DNA of 64,000 nt from Flagellimonas aquimarina (GTDB taxonomy: Bacteria; Bacteroidota; Bacteroidia; Flavobacteriales; Flavobacteriaceae). Position numbers and translations under genes: made by a program. The stretch spans positions 62,001 through 126,000 of the forward strand of contig NZ_QGEG01000004.1 of NCBI RefSeq assembly GCF_003149745.1, written 5' to 3'. Shown here piece by piece: positions 7,452-15,864 of this stretch. Within the stretch, counting starts at the first letter, position 1. Each line of letters starts with the position of its first letter. A model generated the notes under the pieces. It was not told where the DNA came from and did no database searches. It was given only the letters and a program-made list of their open reading frames with translations.

Positions 7452-9851
7452 ATGATTACCAATACAGAAGTAGAAAAAAGAGGTAACCAATACCCAAACC
7501 ATATAGTTGATTTTAAACAGGAGAACGATAAACTCTATTTTACCACCCAGAACGGTGTTATACTGGAGCTTACCATATTGCGAGATAGTGCAATTCGTTT
7601 TAGATATGCCACAGAACATGTATTTGAACCTGATTTTTCTTATGCCATTAGTGATGATGTAAGTTTGGGATACAATGAACTTACGGTAAAAGAAGAGGTG
7701 CCAGAGTACGTTATCACCACTTCAAAAGTTAAGATATATGTTAATAAGTCCAATTTGAAGATTCAAATTTTGGATTTAGAGGACAGGATCATTATTGAAG
7801 ATGAATTAGGTTTTCATTGGGAAGAGAACTATGACTACGGAGGAAACATAGTGAAGATGAGCAAAACTTGCCATTCTGGTGAAAGCTACTATGGAATGGG
7901 GGACAAAGCTTCCCACACAAATTTAAAAGGAAAACGAGTAAATAATTGGGCTACGGATTCTTATGCCTATGGTAAAGATCAAGAACCTTTGTATAAGTCC
8001 ATCCCATTTTATGTTGGACTTAAAGAAAATGTTGCTTATGGGGTTTTCTTTGACAATTCTTTTAGCACTTACTTTGATTTTGCCAATGAAAAAAGAAATG
8101 TGACCAGTTTTTGGGCAGATGGTGGTGAGATGAATTATTACTTTTTCTACGGCCCTAAAATGAACCAAGTAGTTGAAGCCTATACTGATTTAACCGGCGT
8201 GCCAGAACTACCGCCATTGTGGGCTTTGGGGTTCCATCAATCAAAATGGAGTTATTTTCCAGAAAAAAAGGTGAAAGACATAGCATCAACCTTCAGAAAG
8301 CTGAAAATTCCTTGTGATGCTATTTATTTGGATATAGATTACATGGAAGGTTTTCGTTGTTTTACATGGAACAATCGTCACTTTCCAAACCCAAAAAAGA
8401 TGATTGAAGAACTGGAAGAAGATGGCTTTAAGACCATCACCATGATTGATCCAGGAATAAAAATAGATAGAGATTATTGGGTATATCAACAAGCAATGGA
8501 CAATGGGTTTTTCTGTCGCCGTGCAGACGGTCCCCATTTTAAAGGTAAAGTGTGGCCAGGGGAATGTAAGTTTCCAGATTTTACGGACCCTGAAGTTCGA
8601 GAATGGTGGGCTGGCTTGTATAAAGAAATGATAGCTGACTTGGGAGTAAAAGGTGTTTGGAACGATATGAATGAACCTGCCATCATGGAAGTTCCCACAA
8701 AAACCGCAAACCTGGATGTAAGGCATGATTATGACGGTCACCCTTGTAGTCATAGAAAGGCGCATAATGTATATGGCATGCAAATGGTTCGTGCTACATA
8801 CGAAGGCGTAAAAAAATTCATGTTTCCTAGAAGACCTTTTGTCTTGACTCGTGCTGCCTATTCAGGAACGCAGAGGTACTGCGCAACTTGGACTGGAGAC
8901 AACGTTGCCACATGGGAACACCTATGGATAGCCAATGTACAGATGCAGCGTATGTGTATGAGTGGTTATTCTTTTGTAGGGTCAGACATTGGTGGTTTTG
9001 CTGAACAACCTAATGGAGAATTGTTCGCCAGATGGATGCAATTGGCAATTTTCCATCCATTTTGCAGGGTACATTCCAGTGGAGATCACGGGGAACAAGA
9101 ACCATGGTCTTTCGGTGATGAAATCACAGATATTGTTAGAAAGTACATAGAGTTAAGATATAGACTATTGCCTTATCTATACACCATGTTTTATAGGTAT
9201 ATCAAAAATGGCGTTCCAATGCTTCAGTCTTTGGTTTTCTACGACCAAGAGGACACCCAGACGCATTTTAGAACGGATGAGTTCCTTTTTGGAAAACAAT
9301 TGTTGGTATGCCCAATACAAGAACCAAATGCTCAAGGAAGGAGAATGTATTTTCCAAAAGGAAAGTGGTTCAACTATTGGACAGATGAAGTAGTAACCGG
9401 AGGTGTTGAAAAATGGGTTGCTGCAGAAATAGAAACAATACCACTATTTGTAAGAGAAGGAGCTATGATTCCTAAATATCCAGTACAGCAATATGTGGGC
9501 GAAAAAGAGATAAATGAATTGGAGATAGACGTGTATTACAAAGATGGAATTGAAAATTCAAGCGTTTATGAAGATCAGCAAGATGGATATGACTACAAAA
9601 AGGGCCGTTACAGTTTAAGAAAGTTCAGACTACGAGGAAAAGAAAACGAATTGATTATTCAGCAGTTTAAAGATGGAGAATTCATTACTTCCTATAACAA
9701 GTTCAAACTAACGTTCCATGGTCTTCCATTTACCATTGGTACTGTAGAATTGGATAATGAGGTAGTGAATGCAAAGGATATAAAACTAAATGGAAACAAT
9801 ACCATTGAAGTGAGCAAGGATTTTACAGAACTTCATTTAGTCGGAAAATAA
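7452..9851 (+). CDS. Glycoside hydrolase family 31 (alpha-glucosidase)
   Basis: 799 residues, no signal peptide, so probably cytoplasmic. GH31 enzymes cleave terminal alpha-glycosidic bonds. Seen: N-terminal galactose-mutarotase-like domain, (beta/alpha)8 barrel starting near ALGFHQSKWSY, nucleophile Asp405 in GVWNDMNEPA, acid/base Asp483 in WTGDNVATW, then SGYSFVGSDIGGF, and C-terminal beta domains including the DUF5110-like part. Placed after glgB it probably acts on glycogen- or maltodextrin-derived oligosaccharides (inference). The exact substrate cannot be read from the sequence. Confidence 0.92.
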   Translation: MITNTEVEKRGNQYPNHIVDFKQENDKLYFTTQNGVILELTILRDSAIRFRYATEHVFEPDFSYAISDDVSLGYNELTVKEEVPEYVITTSKVKIYVNKSNLKIQILDLEDRIIIEDELGFHWEENYDYGGNIVKMSKTCHSGESYYGMGDKASHTNLKGKRVNNWATDSYAYGKDQEPLYKSIPFYVGLKENVAYGVFFDNSFSTYFDFANEKRNVTSFWADGGEMNYYFFYGPKMNQVVEAYTDLTGVPELPPLWALGFHQSKWSYFPEKKVKDIASTFRKLKIPCDAIYLDIDYMEGFRCFTWNNRHFPNPKKMIEELEEDGFKTITMIDPGIKIDRDYWVYQQAMDNGFFCRRADGPHFKGKVWPGECKFPDFTDPEVREWWAGLYKEMIADLGVKGVWNDMNEPAIMEVPTKTANLDVRHDYDGHPCSHRKAHNVYGMQMVRATYEGVKKFMFPRRPFVLTRAAYSGTQRYCATWTGDNVATWEHLWIANVQMQRMCMSGYSFVGSDIGGFAEQPNGELFARWMQLAIFHPFCRVHSSGDHGEQEPWSFGDEITDIVRKYIELRYRLLPYLYTMFYRYIKNGVPMLQSLVFYDQEDTQTHFRTDEFLFGKQLLVCPIQEPNAQGRRMYFPKGKWFNYWTDEVVTGGVEKWVAAEIETIPLFVREGAMIPKYPVQQYVGEKEINELEIDVYYKDGIENSSVYEDQQDGYDYKKGRYSLRKFRLRGKENELIIQQFKDGEFITSYNKFKLTFHGLPFTIGTVELDNEVVNAKDIKLNGNNTIEVSKDFTELHLVGK

Positions 9852-9889
9852 TTTTTTGTAATTTACCTACACTAAACACTATAAATAAA

Positions 9890-10699
9890 ATGAAAAAGTT
9901 AATCATTACAGCGGCAATTTTTTTAGCCGTCTCGGCATGTAAAACAAACCCTTTTACGGGGAAAAGCACCCTTAATTTTTACCCAAACAGTCAAATTTTC
10001 CCAATGGCTTTTGCACAATATGACCAGTTTTTGACGGATAATAAAGTCATAACTGGAACCTCAGATGCACAAATGATAACCAAAGTGGGTCAGCGGATAT
10101 CTTCTGCAGCTGAACGTTGGTTAGATTCAAATGGATATCCCGGTTATTTAAAGGATTACAAATGGGAATACAATTTGGTGAATGATGAAACTGTAAACGC
10201 TTGGTGTATGCCCGGCGGAAAAATTGTTTTTTACACTGGAATTCTACCTATTACCCAAACTGAAACAGGTGTTGCCGTTGTTATGGGACATGAAGTGGCT
10301 CATGCTTTAGCTGATCATGGCGCACAACGAATGAGTGCGGGAATGGTACAACAGATTGGTGCTGTTGCAGGAAACGTGGCTATTAAGGATCCAGAAAAAC
10401 GAAATATGTTCAACCAAGCTTATGGGTTGGGCTCAACAGTGGGTGTAATGTTGCCCTTTAGCCGGAGTCATGAAACGGAAGCAGATAGAATAGGATTGCA
10501 AATTATGGCAATCGCGGGCTACAACCCAGACGAAGCAGCAAATCTTTGGAGAAGAATGAAGGCCAAATCTGGAGGACAGGCTCCGCCAGAATTTATGAGC
10601 ACACACCCTTCAAACGACACAAGAATCAATAACCTAATGGCATGGGCACCAGCCGCAAAGCAAGAAGCTGCAAAATTTGGAGTAACATCTTTTAAATAA
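9890..10699 (+). CDS. M48 family metalloprotease lipoprotein
   Basis: 269 residues. SPII signal MKKLIITAAIFLAVSAC (Cys17), then the peptidase domain with zinc site HEVAH (His134, Glu135, His138) and third ligand Glu195 in ETEADRIGLQIM. It resembles the periplasmic lipoproteins LoiP/YcaL and the Oma1 group, which degrade misfolded envelope proteins. Family signature NPFTGKSTLNFYP follows the lipidated Cys. It lies 38 bp after the GH31 gene and is closed by a very long terminator hairpin. Confidence 0.93.
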   Translation: MKKLIITAAIFLAVSACKTNPFTGKSTLNFYPNSQIFPMAFAQYDQFLTDNKVITGTSDAQMITKVGQRISSAAERWLDSNGYPGYLKDYKWEYNLVNDETVNAWCMPGGKIVFYTGILPITQTETGVAVVMGHEVAHALADHGAQRMSAGMVQQIGAVAGNVAIKDPEKRNMFNQAYGLGSTVGVMLPFSRSHETEADRIGLQIMAIAGYNPDEAANLWRRMKAKSGGQAPPEFMSTHPSNDTRINNLMAWAPAAKQEAAKFGVTSFK

Positions 10700-10724
10700 C
10701 CAATTGACCAAATTAATACTTTAA

Positions 10725-10776
10725 TGTCATCTCAAATATTCCTGATAAAACAGGAGTGTTTGAGATGACATTTTTA
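10725..10776 (+). terminator. Strong Rho-independent terminator
   Basis: Arms 10725-10744 and 10751-10770 pair over 20 bp with two G-U pairs, 6-nt loop ATAAAA, then TTTTT. It separates the M48 protease gene from the transporter gene. Confidence 0.85.
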
Positions 10777-10789
10777 ATTTAGAAAACCA

Positions 10790-12115
10790 ATGGCACGAGC
10801 ACTCGCATTAAAGGGAAGTAAAAAGTTGTTAAACGCATGGGCATTTTATGACTGGGCAAACTCGGTATATAGTTTGGTCATCTCTTCGGCTGTTTTCCCT
10901 ATTTTTTATGGTGCGTTGTTTCGTGTGGCAGAGATTGAAAAGGTAACCATATTTGGTGGTGAGATAGCTAGAGCCCCTTTAATCAGTTATGTTACCTCAC
11001 TTGCCTTTGTTTTTATTGCAATAGTTACACCTTTGATTTCTGGAATAGCGGATTATTTGGGGAATAAGAAGATATTCTTAAAGTTCTTTTGCTACTTGGG
11101 AGCTTTGTCTTGCATTGGGCTCTATTGGTTTTCGTTGGAAAACATTTATTTTGGGTTGGCATGTTACTTTTTTGGTCTAGTAGGGTTTTGGGTAAGCTTT
11201 GCCATTAATAATTCCTACCTGCCAGATATTGCATTTCCAGAACAACAAGATGGAATTAGTGCCAAAGGCTTTTCTCTGGGATATATTGGAAGTGTAATTT
11301 TGCTGGTTTTTAATCTTGCCATGGTAATGCAACCTGCCGTCTTTGGAATTACAGATAGTGGAGGAGAGGTAGCGGAGATAAAAGCCATGAAATATTCCTT
11401 TATTTCTGTAGGGGTGTGGTGGATACTTTTTAGCCAGTATACTTTTATGCACCTACCTAAAGGGTATAAGAGAGAGGGAGCACGAACCAATATCGTTCTC
11501 AATGGATTTAAAGAGCTGCAAAGTGTTTGGAAGCAGTTGGGTACAGAAACACGTCTTAAACGTTATTTAGGGGCATTTTTTGTATATAGTATGGCTGTCC
11601 AGACCATAATGCTCATCGCCACTTATTTTGGTGAGGAAGAAATTAGTTGGGGAACAGATAGTGAACGCACTACTGGACTAATCATCAGCATTTTAGTGAT
11701 TCAAATAGTTGCAATTTTTGGAGCAACAGTTACCGCTTTTGCCTCCAAGGCATATGGGAACATTAGAACGTTGATTTTTATCAATGTTATTTGGATTCTG
11801 CTATGCGTGTACGCCTACTTTTTACAAACCCCAATGGATTTCTACATTGCAGCTGGTTTGGTGGGTGTGGTCATGGGAGGTATTCAGGCGCTGTCAAGGT
11901 CCACATATTCTAAATTTTTACCAGAAACCACGGATACAACCTCTTTTTTCAGCTTTTATGATGTTGCCGAAAAAATAGGAATTGTAATAGGAACTTTTTT
12001 ATACGGAGCTGTAGCACAGCTCACAGGAAGTATGCGGAACAGTACCATCTTTTTGGGATTGTTCTTTTTGGTAGGTGCTTTTTTGTTGGTTAGGGTCAAT
12101 AAGAAAGGTAAATAG
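10790..12115 (+). CDS. MFS transporter, UMF1/Atg22 family
   Basis: 441 residues with about 12 hydrophobic helices. Starts MARALALKGSKKLLNAWAFYDWANSVYSLVI; the AWxFYDWANSxY pattern is the hallmark of the UMF1 (Atg22-like) branch of the major facilitator superfamily. Later motifs include LPDIAF in the first half and GGIQALSRSTYSKFLPE near the end, also family-typical. Fungal Atg22 exports amino acids from the vacuole; the bacterial substrate is unknown. It is followed 31 bp later by a small lipoprotein gene. Confidence 0.9.
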   Translation: MARALALKGSKKLLNAWAFYDWANSVYSLVISSAVFPIFYGALFRVAEIEKVTIFGGEIARAPLISYVTSLAFVFIAIVTPLISGIADYLGNKKIFLKFFCYLGALSCIGLYWFSLENIYFGLACYFFGLVGFWVSFAINNSYLPDIAFPEQQDGISAKGFSLGYIGSVILLVFNLAMVMQPAVFGITDSGGEVAEIKAMKYSFISVGVWWILFSQYTFMHLPKGYKREGARTNIVLNGFKELQSVWKQLGTETRLKRYLGAFFVYSMAVQTIMLIATYFGEEEISWGTDSERTTGLIISILVIQIVAIFGATVTAFASKAYGNIRTLIFINVIWILLCVYAYFLQTPMDFYIAAGLVGVVMGGIQALSRSTYSKFLPETTDTTSFFSFYDVAEKIGIVIGTFLYGAVAQLTGSMRNSTIFLGLFFLVGAFLLVRVNKKGK

Positions 12116-12146
12116 TGCATCTAATTTCTTTGATAACTCAATTTTC

Positions 12147-12632
12147 ATGGAGGTAAATAGGTTTCTTTATGTTATCATTTTGATGGTTGTATGTTCGTGT
12201 ACCAACAAGGATAATAGCATCAATGAAACTGTAAAAGAGTATTATGAAACTTATCAAGACCGGAATGATTTTGAAAAGTTTTTGGGTTTTTATGATGAAA
12301 AAATAGTTCTGGAGGATATTATCAATGCCGATAGAATTGTTGGGAAAAAAGCTCTTGAAGATTTTTTTGATTGGAATGATCCAGGATATAAAAAGATAGC
12401 TGCAGACGCACTCGTAATTTATGAACAGACAATTGAAGGGAATAGAGTGGTTACCAGTGGTTATTTTAATGAATTTCTTTGGGGTGGAAACACCTTTGAA
12501 GCAATGCACTTTGTTACCATTTTGACTTTTAACCGATCTGGAAAGATCATTAAACAGGTTGATTGGATAAACTACCCTTCCAATTTGGTCGATTATACAA
12601 AAAGGAAAAACTCAAATGAGTGGATTAAATAG
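12147..12632 (+). CDS. SnoaL/NTF2-like lipoprotein
   Basis: 161 residues from ATG 12147. The longer in-frame start at 12075 lies inside the transporter gene and is not supported. The N-terminus MEVNRFLYVIILMVVCSC gives an approximate lipobox with Cys18. The rest has the SnoaL/NTF2 cone-fold pattern: KEYYETYQDRNDFEKFLGFYDEKIV, a central DFFDWNDPG, and C-terminal strands (GYFNEFLWGG, FEAMHFVTILTF, GKIIKQVDWINYP). Such domains serve as small-molecule binding or isomerase folds; no specific function can be given. Confidence 0.75.
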   Translation: MEVNRFLYVIILMVVCSCTNKDNSINETVKEYYETYQDRNDFEKFLGFYDEKIVLEDIINADRIVGKKALEDFFDWNDPGYKKIAADALVIYEQTIEGNRVVTSGYFNEFLWGGNTFEAMHFVTILTFNRSGKIIKQVDWINYPSNLVDYTKRKNSNEWIK

Positions 12633-12633
12633 T

Positions 12634-12662
12634 AAAAGCCCTGACCTAAGGTCAGGGCTTTT
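12634..12662. terminator. Bidirectional terminator
   Basis: AAAAGCCCTGACCT and GGTCAGGGCTTTT form a GC-rich stem with A- and T-tracts on both sides. It separates the convergent SnoaL-like lipoprotein gene and the minus-strand DUF2807 gene. Confidence 0.85.
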
Positions 12663-12711
12663 AAATTATTGATTGATGATGATTTGTTTTTGATTGGTAA
12701 TAAACTCCTAA

Positions 12712-13437
12712 TTATCCTCTGGAAATATCCCCTGAGCCGGAAGACCTACTTTTAATTTTCTCAGGATTACCTCGATAACTGATATCTCCAGAACCGGAAA
12801 CCTGTGCATTAATGGATTGGTTGGCTGTAACTTTAACATCTGCCGAGCCAGATACCTGCACCGTGGCAAATTCAGCTTCTAGTTCATAAGCCTTTATATC
12901 TCCAGAACCGGAAACCTGAATATCTAAATTTGTGGTTTTTCCTTCTAAGTTGATATCACCAGAGCCAGATAGTGTAGCTTCAACACTTTGTGCTTCTATA
13001 TCTAGAGAAATGTCTCCTGAACCAGATATTCTGGTACTAAAATTATTAGATTTAAGCGTTGTCTTGCTTACAATATCTCCAGAACCTGATAAGGTGACAG
13101 AATTAATGGTTTCTACGGGAACGGTGATATAAATTCCTGATTTCCAGTTGGAAGGTCTAAGATTGACTCCTTTTTCAACTTTAACGATCAATTTTCCGTT
13201 TTTCACTTCAGTTTTAATGTATTCCAATAGATTGGACTCTCCTTTTAGTGTAATCTCTCCTTCATTACCATCTACCAGTTCAACATCAAACCAGCCGGCC
13301 AATGCCACCGCATCGTAATCCCCAACAGAACGTTCAATTGTAACAATGTTGCCATTTCCTTTTACTCTTTTGCCCCATTGGGCATTTGTAATAGCTACCA
13401 TAGATAGTGCTAATACCAATGTGATAAACTTTTTCAT
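12712..13437 (-). CDS. DUF2807 head-GIN protein, exported
   Basis: 241 residues, signal peptide 1-19 (ends TNAQ). The mature protein is a DUF2807 (putative auto-transporter adhesin, head GIN) domain: each turn of a right-handed beta-solenoid ends in SGSGDI, seen six times exactly plus one SGSADV. Regular spacing of about 18-22 residues marks the solenoid turns. The repetition is also visible in the DNA: an identical 23-mer occurs at 12782-12804 and 12896-12918. Last gene of an ECF sigma/anti-sigma operon; probably a surface or periplasmic structural protein. Function unknown. Confidence 0.9.
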   Translation of the reverse strand: MKKFITLVLALSMVAITNAQWGKRVKGNGNIVTIERSVGDYDAVALAGWFDVELVDGNEGEITLKGESNLLEYIKTEVKNGKLIVKVEKGVNLRPSNWKSGIYITVPVETINSVTLSGSGDIVSKTTLKSNNFSTRISGSGDISLDIEAQSVEATLSGSGDINLEGKTTNLDIQVSGSGDIKAYELEAEFATVQVSGSADVKVTANQSINAQVSGSGDISYRGNPEKIKSRSSGSGDISRG

Positions 13438-13472
13438 GATTGTGTTTTAATTATTGTTTTTTGATTTGATTA

Positions 13473-14567
13473 TTAATTTTGATAAAAAGTGATTCCTCCA
13501 TAGTCACTGGTAATGTAAACCGTGTTTCCAGAGTTTTGACTTCCGTGATATCCCTTAAAATATTTTTGGTTCGATTTTTCTTTACTGACATTGATTTCAA
13601 AAGCATCCTTGCCACTTACACCGGCATACTCGGTAGAAATTTCAAAATCAAAATGATATTCTGGGCTATATCCGATCTTAATACCGGTATAATCCGTTTT
13701 AATGTTCATGTCGCCAGCATCAGCGGCCATTTCACTTATTTTTAGCGAACCATAGTCAGAATTTATGGTAACGTTTCCGTGTACCGTTCCCAATTTTACT
13801 CCAATATAGTCCCCGTTGCCATTTACATTATTGACATTGTTTACTTCAATTGAGCCATAATCACTGGAATAGTCCAAATTTTCCATTTCATTTATTACAG
13901 CGTTGGTGTAATCCGCTTTTACGTTGAGGTCACCAGCCTTTTCAACGGTAAAGCCAGAGTAATCTGCTATAATTTCACCGCTGTTGATAAACTCGAACGT
14001 AGAACGAGAGGTATAATCAAAGCGTAATTCATTGTTTCTTCCTCTTAATTCCCCAACATCAATTTTTCCGTAATCACAATTAATTTTGGCATGTCCGTCT
14101 ATACGGTCAAGATATATGTTTCCGTAATCATTGTTTAGGTTGATATTATTCTTTACCGGTAGCTTAATGGTGTAGTTCACTTGCACATTTACATTGTTGC
14201 GCTTTCCCCATTTCCAGCCCCAATTGTTGCTCCTATCGCCAAAAAGAGTACGTGCGCTTACCAAGCTGGCACTATTTTCAAAATCCACATCGATTTCATT
14301 AAGTCTATTTTGAACTTTTTCCTCGTTGTTGCCATTTGTTTTTATATGAACCTCTATAAGAATCCTGTTTTCGTTCCAAGATGTAATATTCAAGTTTCCA
14401 TAGCTGTTCTTTACTTTAAAAAGGGCATCTGAATTTACATTGAATTCCTTTTTTATGGTTTTTTCCTTGGTATACCTACCGCCCATTTTACCAGTACTGG
14501 CTCCTAAGGCAAAAGGAATTAAGGTCAATGCCAAAAAGGCATATTTATATAGTAATGTTTTCATCAT
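13473..14567 (-). CDS. DUF4097-like exported beta-solenoid protein
   Basis: 364 residues with a signal peptide (MMKTLLYKYAFLALTLIPFALGAS). After it come repeated short strands with SDYG and ADYT/TDYTG turns (for example INCDYGKIDVGEL, SSDYGSIEVNN, NSDYGSLKI, TDYTGIKIG), the pattern of DUF4097/DUF4098 adhesin-like solenoids. The start overlaps the anti-sigma gene by 23 bp; the DUF2807 gene follows 35 bp after the stop. It is probably an envelope protein controlled by the sigma factor of this operon (inference). Confidence 0.85.
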   Translation of the reverse strand: MMKTLLYKYAFLALTLIPFALGASTGKMGGRYTKEKTIKKEFNVNSDALFKVKNSYGNLNITSWNENRILIEVHIKTNGNNEEKVQNRLNEIDVDFENSASLVSARTLFGDRSNNWGWKWGKRNNVNVQVNYTIKLPVKNNINLNNDYGNIYLDRIDGHAKINCDYGKIDVGELRGRNNELRFDYTSRSTFEFINSGEIIADYSGFTVEKAGDLNVKADYTNAVINEMENLDYSSDYGSIEVNNVNNVNGNGDYIGVKLGTVHGNVTINSDYGSLKISEMAADAGDMNIKTDYTGIKIGYSPEYHFDFEISTEYAGVSGKDAFEINVSKEKSNQKYFKGYHGSQNSGNTVYITSDYGGITFYQN

Positions 14568-15111
14568 TGTATGCTTTTAAATTTTTAATGTTTTCAATAT
14601 TGGTCAATACTTCTTTTAATAGATCAATTCTGGTTTGAAAATTGGTTATCATGGCGTTCAATATTATTTTACTATTGCCACCATTCACGAGTTCTTGCTC
14701 TAGGTTTTGATAATTTAATTCCAGTTTTTCCAATTGTTGCAAGGTATCATCCACAAGCTTTGCTGTTTCAGGGGATTTTTCATCCTTGAGTTGTTGTACC
14801 TGCTCCTCAATAAGGCTGGCAAAATAAAACTCGGTTTTTGAAACCTCAGGCGCAATTTCCACTACCTGTTCTTTAATGTTTGGCCTAGAATTGAATACTT
14901 GAAGACCTAGTAAACAAACAAGGGCAATGGATGCCGCTACGGACAAAGGTTTCCACCAGACTGTTCTTTTCTGATGTAAGGTTACTACCCCGTTGGTTTG
15001 GCTCAATTTTTCTAAAAATCGTTCTTGATGCCCACTTTTGGGTTCTTCAAAATCAAAATCATCTTGAAGCCTCTCAAACAATTGTTCTAAATTATCTTTA
15101 CTCATAATCAA
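14545..15111 (-). CDS. Anti-sigma factor, membrane-anchored
   Basis: 188 residues (the second Met at 15105 is an alternative start). N-terminal cytosolic part of about 50 residues with acidic helices (LEQLFERLQDDFDFEEP), one transmembrane segment at about 52-69 (PLSVAASIALVCLLGLQVF), and a periplasmic region with a coiled-coil (LDDTLQQLEKLELNYQNLEQEL-type heptads). The topology and its 4-bp overlap with the ECF sigma gene identify it as the partner anti-sigma factor. It has no HCxxC zinc motif, so it is not of the ZAS type. Confidence 0.82.
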   Translation of the reverse strand: MIMSKDNLEQLFERLQDDFDFEEPKSGHQERFLEKLSQTNGVVTLHQKRTVWWKPLSVAASIALVCLLGLQVFNSRPNIKEQVVEIAPEVSKTEFYFASLIEEQVQQLKDEKSPETAKLVDDTLQQLEKLELNYQNLEQELVNGGNSKIILNAMITNFQTRIDLLKEVLTNIENIKNLKAYNDENITI

Positions 15112-15665
15112 GCATTTACAGTCAATTTTTTTCTTAGACTTTCTTTGGCCCTAGAAATTGTGGTTCTACAATTTGCGTAACTGATGTTCATAATGTCACT
15201 AATTTCTTGATAATCATACCCTTCAATTAAATGTAAGGTCAAAGAAACTCTGTAATTGTCTTTTAAACTTTTCATGGTCTCCATCACTTTTTGAGCCTTC
15301 AATTCAGTGTAACCATTGTGATTCAAAGCAACTTCATCATTGTCTTCGACCTTGTACATTACTTCATCCAGATCAACAGCTCTATTTTTTTGCTGTTTTT
15401 TGTAATGATAAATACTGTTGTTTATCACAATTCGCTTCAACCAGGCTCCAAAGGTGACATCTCCTTTAAATGTATGCAGTTTCGTAAACGCGTTCAAAAA
15501 CGATTCTTGCATTACATCTTCAGCTTCGGCCGAGTCCTTTACAATTCTAAAAGCTATGTTGTACATGGCCTTATAGTACATATTGTAAATTTCCAGTTGT
15601 GCACTTTGTTTACCTTTTAAGCACGATTGCAGTAGCGCATCAGTATGTTCATTTTGGTGGCTCAA
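15108..15665 (-). CDS. ECF RNA polymerase sigma factor
   Basis: 185 residues. Region 2 covers about 10-95 (YNMYYKAMYNIAFRIVKDSAEAEDVMQESFLNAF, with the DVxQExF core contacting RNA polymerase); region 4 is about 120-180 with a helix-turn-helix (YQEISDIMNISYANCRTTISRAKESL). It directs RNA polymerase to a small regulon and is held by the anti-sigma factor encoded next. A candidate autoregulated promoter upstream has TGTAAC at 15708-15713 and CTATAAG about 19 nt further, both on the minus strand (weak evidence). Confidence 0.93.
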   Translation of the reverse strand: MSHQNEHTDALLQSCLKGKQSAQLEIYNMYYKAMYNIAFRIVKDSAEAEDVMQESFLNAFTKLHTFKGDVTFGAWLKRIVINNSIYHYKKQQKNRAVDLDEVMYKVEDNDEVALNHNGYTELKAQKVMETMKSLKDNYRVSLTLHLIEGYDYQEISDIMNISYANCRTTISRAKESLRKKLTVNA

Positions 15666-15864
15666 AAAATGAATGGTTTGTCTTATAGATGGATGAATTT
15701 ATTAATTGTTACACTTTTTTCTAAATTTTTAGTTTTTAATGGCACAAGAATTGCCCTTATAGCAGAAGAAAAGAACCTAAAACCTTTTGTAATACCTACT
15801 TTTAAGAGATTATGAGGGTTTGTAGGTCTAATATAAACTGAAGATTGGTGTCATTTGTGACAAA

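Noticed and set aside
10725-10770. Long hairpin as a REP or MITE element
   Set aside because: Single copy, directly followed by a T-run and placed after a gene end: a terminator explains it.
12712-13437. Regular repeats suggesting a CRISPR array
   Set aside because: The repeats are in frame and encode SGSGDI turns of a beta-solenoid; there are no unique spacers and no cas genes.
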